6,012 nt of DNA. Origin: an uncultured Bacilli bacterium. GTDB lineage: Bacteria; Bacillota_I; Bacilli_A; RF39; UBA660. Below the pieces are notes generated by a model, which saw nothing but the letters and a program-made list of their open reading frames with translations, was not told the origin of the DNA and made no database searches. The position numbers and the translations under genes were made by a program. Location of the stretch: positions 1 through 6,012 of the forward strand of contig CALVSV010000007.1 of NCBI GenBank assembly GCA_944359595.1. Reading direction: 5' to 3'. Positions 1 through 5,693 of the stretch are shown one piece after another. Within the stretch, counting starts at the first letter, position 1. Every line of letters starts with the position of its first letter.

Positions 1-1137
1 GCAACAACATATGTAGATATGTCATTAACAGATATTACAATAGATGAATCATTAAAAGATTTAGAATTTAAATGGGCTCTATATTCTGGAGATGAAAAAA
101 TAAGTAATGGTAACTTCAGAAATATAACTAATAATGAAGTATTACTAACAAAAAATATAGAATTAGCAAATAGCGCAAATAAAGATTATCAGTTGTATAT
201 TTGGATAAGTGAGAATGATCTAGATCAAAGTGATATGATGGGCGCAACATTTACTGGTAAAATAACGGTAGAAGGAAATCAAGAAAAGGGAGCAGAACTT
301 CTGTCTACAGTAATTAAAAACAATAATAGCCCAATAGTTGAAACAACACCAGACTTTAATACTACAGCAACAACAGATGAAGGATTAATAAAAGGTATTG
401 ATGACGATGGAGAAACATATTATTTTAGAGGAGCGGTAGAAGATAATTATGTAAAAATAGGAGATATGGAAACATTATGGAGGGTAGTCAGAGTAAACGG
501 AGATGGCACAACAAGAATAATATCTGATGAAATAGTAGGAGAAAGTGCATTTAACACAAATTATAATAACGAAAAATATGTAGGATATACATATGATAAT
601 AGCGCACCAAACGTACAAGATGGGACAAACAGTACAATAAAAACATATTTAGAAAATTGGTATACAACAAATTTAAGTGAATATGATAATTTAATAGCGA
701 GTACTAGGTATTGTAACGACACTTCAGTATCAGAAATTGATCAATATGGTATTATGTATTATGGAGCATATGGAAGACTAATAACAAACAATGCACCGCA
801 ATTTACGTGTCCTAACACAGAAAAAACATATGGAGGAGAATATGACTTAAAGGTTGGCTTATTAACAGAGGACGAGGCAGCGTTTGCTGGAGGAAAGTAT
901 GCCCCTTCTAACGAAAACTACTATTTACAAAAAGGGAACTGGTATTGGCTGGGGGCGCCTTCTCGCTTCGATGGTGCTTATGCTTATGAGTTCCATGTCG
1001 GTATCAGTGGTACTTTGGACTACCGTGATGTCGATGGTAGTAGCGGCGTGGTGCCAGTTTTAAATCTGAGATCTGATGTACTGTATTCAACTGGAGATGG
1101 CACTAAAACAAACCCATACATTATACATGCTAATTAA
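1..1137 (+). CDS. Surface protein with C-terminal DGR-type variable domain (5' partial)
   Basis: The frame is open to the left edge, so the N-terminus, any signal peptide and the true start lie upstream; the ATG at 19 is probably internal. Residue numbers below count from that ATG. Residues 1-90 form a beta-rich module with the motifs EFKWALYSGD, YIWISEND and GKITVEG, a pattern I associate with extracellular proteins of gut Bacilli. Residues 125-372 form one long domain: an entry segment (METLWRVVRVNGDGTTRIIS), paired cysteines (C231 and C267), the stretch VGLLTEDEAAFAGGKY, and a YWLGAPS...GVVPVLNLRSDV segment ending in GDGTKTNPYII. The last part resembles the DUF6273/C-type-lectin-like folds used as DGR targets; that family name is from memory. 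The gene ends with TAA and a hairpin. Codons are A-rich (Thr mostly aca, Ile mostly ata) except in the variable segment. The likely role is ligand binding at the cell surface, which is an inference. No sorting motif or C-terminal membrane anchor is visible, so anchoring would have to be N-terminal or absent. Confidence 0.8.
   Translation, partial: ATTYVDMSLTDITIDESLKDLEFKWALYSGDEKISNGNFRNITNNEVLLTKNIELANSANKDYQLYIWISENDLDQSDMMGATFTGKITVEGNQEKGAELLSTVIKNNNSPIVETTPDFNTTATTDEGLIKGIDDDGETYYFRGAVEDNYVKIGDMETLWRVVRVNGDGTTRIISDEIVGESAFNTNYNNEKYVGYTYDNSAPNVQDGTNSTIKTYLENWYTTNLSEYDNLIASTRYCNDTSVSEIDQYGIMYYGAYGRLITNNAPQFTCPNTEKTYGGEYDLKVGLLTEDEAAFAGGKYAPSNENYYLQKGNWYWLGAPSRFDGAYAYEFHVGISGTLDYRDVDGSSGVVPVLNLRSDVLYSTGDGTKTNPYIIHAN
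943..1063 (+). other. Candidate DGR variable region (VR)
   Basis: The segment is embedded near the 3' end of the surface-protein gene and ends about 25 codons before the stop. By hand count, positions 961-1050 contain 14 A, 31 T, 28 G and 17 C (about 16% A, 50% GC). Positions 361-450 of the same gene have about 43% A and 32% GC. All 30 codons in 961-1050 end in T, C or G: 27 in T/C and 3 in G. Many are NNT/NNC codons for Gly, Asp, Tyr, Ser, Ala, Arg and His, which is what adenine mutagenesis of AAT/AAC template codons produces. The protein segment runs from SRFDGAYAYEFHV to DVDGSSGVVPV, the variable face of C-type-lectin-like DGR targets. The boundaries are approximate because no template repeat is in the window to align against. 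Confidence 0.6.
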
Positions 1138-1142
1138 TTAAA

Positions 1143-1177
1143 AATATCTATGATGATTTATGCACCATAGATATTAT
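1143..1177. terminator. Hairpin terminator between convergent genes
   Basis: aatatctatg (1143-1152) and catagatatt (1166-1175) form a perfect 10-bp stem around a 13-nt loop. On the plus strand it is followed closely by a T-rich tract (1177-1183), so it should end transcription of the surface-protein gene. Read on the minus strand, the hairpin is followed by a short T run (complement of 1141-1144), so it may also stop the convergent acyltransferase transcript. The acyltransferase stop codon (1150-1148) lies inside the left arm. Confidence 0.75.
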
Positions 1178-2146
1178 TTTTTTATATATAAATAATATAA
1201 TATAACAACATATTAAAGTTAATAATGTATAGAGTAATAATATTAATATATTTGTATTAGGATTATATATATTTATTATGTTTATATATTGAAGTACTCC
1301 TATTACTAATCCATGTATTAAATAGGTTCCAAAACTATATTTAGATAAATAATTGAATATGTTTTGGTTAGTTAATTTAGGTGTTATATTTTTAATTAAT
1401 ATAAATATTAATATACTATATAACATTATATTAGGTGTTAAATATTCCATATAATTTATATCTGGATAACCTGGTAATGAATTTCTTAATGTCATTATAT
1501 AAGAATATATTAGCGCTATTAATCCTATGCTATATAATATATATTTTTTTCTTTTTAAATTATATTTGTCAAAATAATAGCCTGCATAATAGTAGAAAGT
1601 ATAACCAAATAAAGTTAATAAATAATTATTATTAGTAAATTTATATATAATAAATGATGTAAAAAATAATATAATTATTACTATAGTATCTTTTGATCTA
1701 TTAAATCTTAATAATTTTATTATAGGAGTTAAAAGATATAGTATAAAAGCTAGGCGTAAATACCATAACTGAAATACACTTTCTAGTTTTATAGAGGAAA
1801 TAAGTGAATTTAAAATTTCATTTATGTTAAATGGATTACCGGATAGTACTTGATAATATAAATATTTATATATAAAATTAGATATTACGAATATAATATA
1901 CATTTTTAATGCATATTTAAATATCATTTTTTTTGGAGAATCATCCCTATTTAAGAATATTGCACCAGAAGACATTACAAATACTGGTACACAAAAATGT
2001 ATTAGTATATCTATTAAAGCTAATATTTTAAAATTAGTTGTTGTAACATCACTATTCATATATATTTTAGATATTATATGTATTAATACTACACAAATAA
2101 TTGATATTACTTTGCATACATTTATATAATTTTTGTTTTTTGACAT
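1148..2146 (-). CDS. Membrane acyltransferase, acyltransferase_3 family
   Basis: The 332-residue protein is almost entirely hydrophobic, with about ten predicted membrane segments, the usual size and layout for acyltransferase_3 (OafA/WecH-like) proteins. Family signatures are the first helix ending in VLIHI with the likely catalytic His23, the second segment HFCVPVFVMSSGAIFL, the central LWYLRLAFILYLLTPI motif, YYYAGYYFDKY, and the late SKYSFGTYLIH motif. Members move acetyl or other acyl groups onto cell-surface glycans, and that is the probable role; the substrate cannot be read from the sequence. The start is set by aggtgg (complement of 2151-2156), 4 nt before the ATG. The gene converges on the surface-protein gene and diverges from the PBP gene. 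Its DNA is unusually AT-rich even for this window (two sampled 60-base lines gave about 10% and 17% GC), which may reflect separate acquisition or weak constraint. Confidence 0.85.
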   Translation of the reverse strand: MSKNKNYINVCKVISIICVVLIHIISKIYMNSDVTTTNFKILALIDILIHFCVPVFVMSSGAIFLNRDDSPKKMIFKYALKMYIIFVISNFIYKYLYYQVLSGNPFNINEILNSLISSIKLESVFQLWYLRLAFILYLLTPIIKLLRFNRSKDTIVIIILFFTSFIIYKFTNNNYLLTLFGYTFYYYAGYYFDKYNLKRKKYILYSIGLIALIYSYIMTLRNSLPGYPDINYMEYLTPNIMLYSILIFILIKNITPKLTNQNIFNYLSKYSFGTYLIHGLVIGVLQYINIINIYNPNTNILILLLYTLLTLICCYIILFIYKKIISMVHKSS

Positions 2147-2169
2147 ATTACCACCTAAAATTGATTATA
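2147..2169 (-). promoter_or_regulatory. Acyltransferase RBS and weak promoter candidate
   Basis: On the minus strand, aggtgg (complement of 2151-2156) is a good Shine-Dalgarno sequence and fixes the start at 2146. A TATAAT is present as the complement of 2164-2169, but it would leave a leader of only about 10 nt. A CATAAT (complement of 2194-2199) is better spaced but has no recognisable -35 box. The RBS is well supported; the promoter position is a guess in very AT-rich DNA. Confidence 0.35.
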
Positions 2170-2246
2170 TATTATTATTATTTTTAAAGCAATATTATGA
2201 CTAAATTAGACATAATAAAAATGTATAATATTTATATAAAATAAGT

Positions 2247-2274
2247 TTTAAAATTATTTAATTTGATATATAAT
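2247..2274 (+). promoter_or_regulatory. Candidate promoter for the PBP gene
   Basis: A perfect TATAAT at 2269-2274 is preceded by a weak -35-like TTTAAA at 2247-2252 with a 16-bp spacer. The predicted transcript would start near 2281, leaving a leader of about 20 nt before the ATG at 2302. Another TATAAT at 2224-2229 lacks a -35 box. Chance matches are common in DNA this AT-rich, so only the position next to the gene favours this site. Confidence 0.4.
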
Positions 2275-2288
2275 ATATGTTAAGACTT

Positions 2289-2296
2289 GGTGGTGA
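2289..2296 (+). promoter_or_regulatory. RBS that decides the PBP start
   Basis: ggtggtga lies 5 nt before the ATG at 2302. The longer in-frame reading from the TTG at 2287 would place this Shine-Dalgarno sequence inside the coding region with nothing comparable upstream. The ATG at 2296 overlaps the motif. The ATG at 2302 is therefore the preferred start. Confidence 0.7.
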
Positions 2297-2301
2297 TGAG
2301 T

Positions 2302-4371
2302 ATGAATTTTAAATTTAAAACAAAAAAAATTAGATTTATAGATGAAGTAATAGAAAAAAGATATAATATTATTATTATATTGATAATGTTACTATTTATT
2401 GTTATTGCATTTAGATTATTTAATTTACAAATTATAAATAAAGAAAAATATGAAACGTTAGTTATGGAGAATGCAGTTAATATAGTAGATGGTACTTCAA
2501 CACCAAGAGGTAGAATATATGATAGAAATGGTAATTTATTAGTAGATAATAAGCCGCTTAAAACAATATATTATAAAAAGGTTAAGGGAATTACTACAGA
2601 AGAGGAATTGAAATTAGCAGAACAAGTGGCTAATATAATTGAACTTGATTATTCAAAATTAACTCTTACTAATTTAAAAGAATATTATATGGCATTATAT
2701 AAAGATAAAGTTGATGCTTTAATAACAGATGAAGAATACGAAAAGTTAGAAAATAGAAAATTGGATAGTACAGATATATACAATCTAAAATTAGAAAGAA
2801 TAACAGATGAAGAGTTAAATAGTAAGTTTGATGCATTTGATAAAAAATGTGCATATATTTATTATTTAATGAATAAAGGTTATTCATATGATGAAAAAAT
2901 AATTAAGAATGATGGTGTTACAGAAGAAGAATATGCAATAATAAGCGAAAAAGCCAGTAGTTTAAGGGGATTTAATACTAAGCTTGATTGGGAAAGAACT
3001 TATCCATATGGTGATGTATTTAAAACTATATTAGGAAAAGTATCTAGTGAAAGTCAAGGTATACCTTCTGAATTAAAAGATGAGTATTTAAAAAAAGGGT
3101 ATAGTTTAAACGATAGAGTAGGAATAAGTTATATAGAATATCAATATGAAGACGTATTAAAGGGTAAAAAAGCAAAATATAAAGTATTATCAGATAATTC
3201 ATATGAATTGATAAGTGAGGGACATAGAGGAAATGATATAATGCTTACTATTGATATAAATTTGCAGATGGAATTAGAGAAAATATTAGAAGAAGAAGTG
3301 TTAAATGCAAAGAGTGAAGCTAATACCAAATATTATGATAAAAGTATGGCTGTAATTGCGGATCCAAATACGGGGGAGATATTAGCAATGGCTGGAAAAC
3401 AAGTAGTAAATGAAAACGGAGTAAATAAAGTATATGATTATACGCCTGGTATTACTACTTCTCCGGTAACTGTTGGGTCTGTTGTTAAGGGTGCATCTAT
3501 GTTGGTTGGATATAATACTAAAGCCATTGAAATTGGCACAAAATTTAAAGATGAATGTATAAAAATAAAAGATACACCTGAAAAGTGTTCTTGGTCAAAT
3601 CGTTTAGGTGTATTAGATGATATAGAAGCGTTAGCTCAATCATCTAATATATATCAATTTATGACTGCAATAAAAGTTGGCGGTGGAACATATGTATATA
3701 ATCAACCGTTAGTAATAAATAAAGAAGCATTTACAACATATAGAAATATGTATAATAGTTTTGGATTGGGTGTTAAAACAGGAATAGATTTACCCGTTGA
3801 AAGTACTGGATATAAAGGAGAAAGTACAATGTCTGGTCATTTACTTGATTTTGTTATTGGTCAATATGATACATATACTCCAATACAATTAAGTCAGTAT
3901 ATTAATACTTTAGCTAATGGTGGTACTAGATATACGCAACATTTATTAAAGAAGGTTTTTAATTCAAATAAAGAAGGAACTTTAGATGATGTTAAAGAAG
4001 AATATAAAGTTACAGAACTTAATAAAATTGATACGGAAGATATATATATGAATAGGGTCAAGGAAGGCTTTCTAGCAGTTATGAACGGAAGAGGATTAGG
4101 TGTTGGATATATGAATAGTAATTATAATCCAGCAGGTAAAACTGGAACTAGTGAATCATTTTTAGATACAGACGGAGATGGCGTTGTAGATACAGAAACA
4201 ATTACTAAAACTTTTGTTGGTTATGCTCCTGCTGATAATCCAAAAATGACTGTTGCGGTTGTTTCTCCAGATGTTGGTTATAGTGATAGTCCATCTGATT
4301 TTACATCTAATGTAAATAAAAGAATAACTAGTAGGATAACAGATGCATATTTTAATATATATGGAATATAA
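2302..4371 (+). CDS. Class B penicillin-binding protein, elongation (PBP2/PbpA-like) type
   Basis: This 689-residue D,D-transpeptidase would cross-link septal or side-wall peptidoglycan outside the membrane. A basic N-terminal tail is followed by one membrane anchor (residues about 23-40). Next come the PBP-dimer domain, opening at TPRGRIYDRNGNLLVDNKPL, a charged helical insertion (about 120-220) with the stretch DWERTYPYGDVFKTILG, and YEDVLKGKKAKY. The transpeptidase domain begins near ITPG-type segments at about 340. All three active-site motifs are present: SxxK as Ser393-V-V-Lys396, SxN as Ser447-Ser-Asn449, and KTG at 613-615. The length and the helical insertion match the PbpA/PbpH group of Bacilli (about 700 residues) and point to a side-wall elongation role with RodA. 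That subgroup call rests on remembered similarity; a septal PBP cannot be excluded. There are no C-terminal PASTA repeats. No hairpin follows the stop. The complete motifs suggest an active, beta-lactam-binding enzyme. Confidence 0.93.
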   Translation: MNFKFKTKKIRFIDEVIEKRYNIIIILIMLLFIVIAFRLFNLQIINKEKYETLVMENAVNIVDGTSTPRGRIYDRNGNLLVDNKPLKTIYYKKVKGITTEEELKLAEQVANIIELDYSKLTLTNLKEYYMALYKDKVDALITDEEYEKLENRKLDSTDIYNLKLERITDEELNSKFDAFDKKCAYIYYLMNKGYSYDEKIIKNDGVTEEEYAIISEKASSLRGFNTKLDWERTYPYGDVFKTILGKVSSESQGIPSELKDEYLKKGYSLNDRVGISYIEYQYEDVLKGKKAKYKVLSDNSYELISEGHRGNDIMLTIDINLQMELEKILEEEVLNAKSEANTKYYDKSMAVIADPNTGEILAMAGKQVVNENGVNKVYDYTPGITTSPVTVGSVVKGASMLVGYNTKAIEIGTKFKDECIKIKDTPEKCSWSNRLGVLDDIEALAQSSNIYQFMTAIKVGGGTYVYNQPLVINKEAFTTYRNMYNSFGLGVKTGIDLPVESTGYKGESTMSGHLLDFVIGQYDTYTPIQLSQYINTLANGGTRYTQHLLKKVFNSNKEGTLDDVKEEYKVTELNKIDTEDIYMNRVKEGFLAVMNGRGLGVGYMNSNYNPAGKTGTSESFLDTDGDGVVDTETITKTFVGYAPADNPKMTVAVVSPDVGYSDSPSDFTSNVNKRITSRITDAYFNIYGI

Positions 4372-4372
4372 T

Positions 4373-4403
4373 TTGACAATTATCGATTAGTAATAGATAT
4401 ACA
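4373..4403 (+). promoter_or_regulatory. Possible promoter for the zinc-ribbon gene
   Basis: A perfect TTGACA (4373-4378) begins one base after the PBP stop codon. TATACA (4398-4403) follows at a 19-bp spacer, longer than ideal; GATATA at a 17-bp spacer is a poorer match. With no terminator after the PBP gene, the small gene downstream may instead be co-transcribed with it. Confidence 0.35.
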
Positions 4404-4428
4404 ATAATTTTATGAAAGGTGTGATTTT

Positions 4429-4698
4429 ATGAATTATTGTAGGCATGATTTATTACTATATTTAGGTAAAAAGAAAATTATAAATAAATATATTATATGC
4501 TATGAATATAAATATATTTGTGCATATTGTGGAACTATGAATGTAGATAGGGGTAGTAAAATAAAAGAGATTTTAGATTTATCAAATTTGAATGTTGATT
4601 TAAACAATAATAAAAATATATATAAAATATATAATAAAATTAATATAGAAGAAGAAAAAAGTAAAAATAATATTAAAAAACTTGTTTTGAAAAGATAA
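4429..4698 (+). CDS. Small zinc-ribbon-like protein, unknown function
   Basis: This gene encodes 89 residues and I do not recognise a named family. Cys4 and His6 (motif YCRHD) and Cys31 and Cys34 (motif YICAYCG) could form a CxH...CxxC zinc-binding site, with an extra Cys24 between them. The N-terminal 40 residues look like a compact zinc ribbon. The rest is Asn/Lys/Glu/Ile-rich, basic and probably unstructured or helical, ending in LVLKR. There is no membrane segment or signal peptide, so it should be cytoplasmic. A good RBS (aaaggtgtga, 4415-4424) lies before the ATG, and the reading frame ends at the rplS promoter, both of which support a real gene. Its position between a PBP gene and rplS gives no clear functional clue. 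A nucleic-acid- or ribosome-associated role is possible but unproven. Confidence 0.7.
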   Translation: MNYCRHDLLLYLGKKKIINKYIICYEYKYICAYCGTMNVDRGSKIKEILDLSNLNVDLNNNKNIYKIYNKINIEEEKSKNNIKKLVLKR

Positions 4699-4710
4699 TT
4701 GTGATAAAAT
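4682..4710 (+). promoter_or_regulatory. rplS promoter with extended -10
   Basis: TTGTTT (4682-4687), a 17-bp spacer and TGATAAAAT (TAAAAT at 4705-4710 with a TGn extension at 4702-4704) make the best sigma-A-type promoter in the window. It overlaps the last codons of the zinc-ribbon gene and would start a transcript near 4717, giving rplS its own leader of about 60 nt. Confidence 0.6.
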
Positions 4711-4717
4711 ATGTTTG

Positions 4718-4753
4718 TTTGATTCGATGTCTCTATATTTAGATATGATCAAA
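4718..4753 (+). ncRNA. Candidate L19 ribosomal-protein leader hairpin
   Basis: The rplS 5' leader can fold into an interrupted hairpin. The outer stem tttgat (4718-4723) pairs with atcaaa (4748-4753). An asymmetric internal loop (tcg opposite g) follows. The inner stem atgtct (4727-4732) pairs with agatat (4741-4746), including one G-U pair, around an 8-nt loop. It ends just before the rplS RBS. Firmicutes are known to carry an L19 leader (Rfam L19_leader) through which L19 represses its own mRNA. Placement and overall form fit, but I could not compare it with the family consensus. Confidence 0.5.
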
Positions 4754-4778
4754 ACTATGTAGGAAGGAGTCTTAGAGT

Positions 4779-5120
4779 ATGAATTTAATTGATAAAATAA
4801 CTAGTAAACAATTAAATCCAAATATTCCTGAATTTAGAGTTGGAGATACAGTTACAGTAGGTGTTAAAATTACTGAAGGTAATAAGACAAGAACTCAAAA
4901 TTTTACAGGAGTTGTAATTGCGCGTAATAATGGTGGTATTTCTGAAACATTTACAGTAAGAAAGAAATCATCTGGTATTGGTGTTGAAATGACTTTACCA
5001 GTACATTCACCAAAGATTGAAAAAATTACTGTTGATAGAAAAGGTAAAGTAAGACGTGCTAAAATTGGTGGATATATGAGAAGTAAAATTGGTCAAGTTA
5101 AAATTAAAGAAAGAAATTAA
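4779..5120 (+). CDS. rplS: 50S ribosomal protein L19
   Basis: This 113-residue protein has the normal length for L19 and the family pattern: [16 protein letters not shown] near the N-terminus, the [20 protein letters not shown] core, [20 protein letters not shown], and the basic end [17 protein letters not shown]19 lies at the interface of the 30S and 50S subunits and contributes to bridging them. A strong Shine-Dalgarno sequence (aggaaggag, 4761-4769) precedes the ATG by 9 nt, as expected for a highly expressed gene. It is transcribed from its own promoter, may be controlled by its leader hairpin, and ends at a clear terminator, so it can act as a single-gene unit. In many Bacilli rplS follows rpsP-rimM-trmD; here a small unknown gene and a PBP gene are upstream instead. 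Confidence 0.98.
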   Translation: MNLIDKITSKQLNPNIPEFRVGDTVTVGVKITEGNKTRTQNFTGVVIARNNGGISETFTVRKKSSGIGVEMTLPVHSPKIEKITVDRKGKVRRAKIGGYMRSKIGQVKIKERN

Positions 5121-5127
5121 ACATGAT

Positions 5128-5155
5128 GAGGCAAAGCAATTTGCCTTCTTTTATT
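5128..5155 (+). terminator. rplS intrinsic terminator
   Basis: gaggcaaa (5128-5135) and tttgcctt (5140-5147) form an 8-bp stem (last pair G-U) closed by a GCAA tetraloop of the stable GNRA class, followed by a short T run (5149-5152). The lepB RBS begins only about 9 nt later and I see no promoter in between, so lepB probably depends on partial read-through here. Confidence 0.8.
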
Positions 5156-5163
5156 AATATTTG

Positions 5164-5170
5164 AGGTGAC
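5164..5170 (+). promoter_or_regulatory. RBS that decides the lepB start
   Basis: gaggtga (5164-5170) stands 4 nt before the GTG at 5175. Starting at the in-frame GTG at 5166 would put the start codon inside the Shine-Dalgarno sequence itself, so the GTG at 5175 is preferred. Confidence 0.7.
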
Positions 5171-5174
5171 TGAT

Positions 5175-5681
5175 GTGAAAGTATTAAAAGAATTTTTACC
5201 GTATATAATTATAATTTTAGTAGTGTTTTTACTTAGACAATTCGTAATATCTCCAATACAAGTTGTTGGTACTAGTATGTTACCAAATTTAGATGACGGA
5301 GAACTTATGCTTCTAGATAAAATATCTTATAGATTTAAAGATGTTGAAAGATATGATGTAGTAGTTATAAACAAGGACAGTGATGATCCTATTATTAAAA
5401 GAATAATAGGTTTGCCTGGTGAAGAAGTAAGAGTAACGAATAATAAATTATTTATAAATGATAAAGAAATTTATCAAAATTTTGAAACAAATGGTAATAC
5501 TAGTGATTTTGATTTAAGTAGTTTAGATCAAGAAAAAATACCAGAAGACTATTATTTTGTTTTAGGAGATAATAGAGTTAATTCAATAGATAGTAGAATA
5601 ATAGGACTTATACATAAAGATGAAATAGAAGGTAAAGCGTTTTTTGTTTTATTTCCGTTTGAAAAATTCGGAAGTATATAA
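5175..5681 (+). CDS. lepB: Type I signal peptidase
   Basis: With the GTG start at 5175 the protein has 168 residues, typical for Gram-positive SipS-type enzymes. It cleaves signal peptides from secreted and surface proteins on the outer face of the membrane. One membrane segment (about residues 8-24) precedes the catalytic domain. Conserved boxes are visible: GTSMLPNL with nucleophile Ser34, RYDVVVI, IIKRIIGLPGE with general base Lys75, and FVLGDNRVNSIDSRIIG. The Ser/Lys dyad makes it the bacterial type, not the Ser/His SipW type. The gene follows the rplS terminator closely and has a T run but no convincing hairpin after its stop. The rplS-lepB order is common in Bacilli, often followed by rbgA and rnhB; here an IS end comes next. 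Confidence 0.95.
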   Translation: MKVLKEFLPYIIIILVVFLLRQFVISPIQVVGTSMLPNLDDGELMLLDKISYRFKDVERYDVVVINKDSDDPIIKRIIGLPGEEVRVTNNKLFINDKEIYQNFETNGNTSDFDLSSLDQEKIPEDYYFVLGDNRVNSIDSRIIGLIHKDEIEGKAFFVLFPFEKFGSI

Positions 5682-5693
5682 TTTTTTATATAA

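Noticed and set aside
1435..1635. Plus-strand open frame of 66 codons
   Set aside because: It lies antisense within the acyltransferase gene, has no RBS and has low-complexity content; it is an effect of AT-rich membrane-protein DNA.
2287..2301. TTG start that would lengthen the PBP by five residues
   Set aside because: These codons are the Shine-Dalgarno region for the ATG at 2302.
2669..2887. Minus-strand open frame of 72 codons
   Set aside because: It is antisense to the PBP insertion region, rich in Tyr and Leu, and has no RBS; a shadow of the real gene.
3141..3329. Minus-strand open frame of 62 codons
   Set aside because: It is antisense to the PBP gene with no supporting signals.
5653..5687. 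Weak hairpin (ttccg/cggaa) plus T run at the end of lepB
   Set aside because: The stem has only 5 bp, an 11-nt loop and an 8-nt gap before the T run, so it is too weak to call a terminator.
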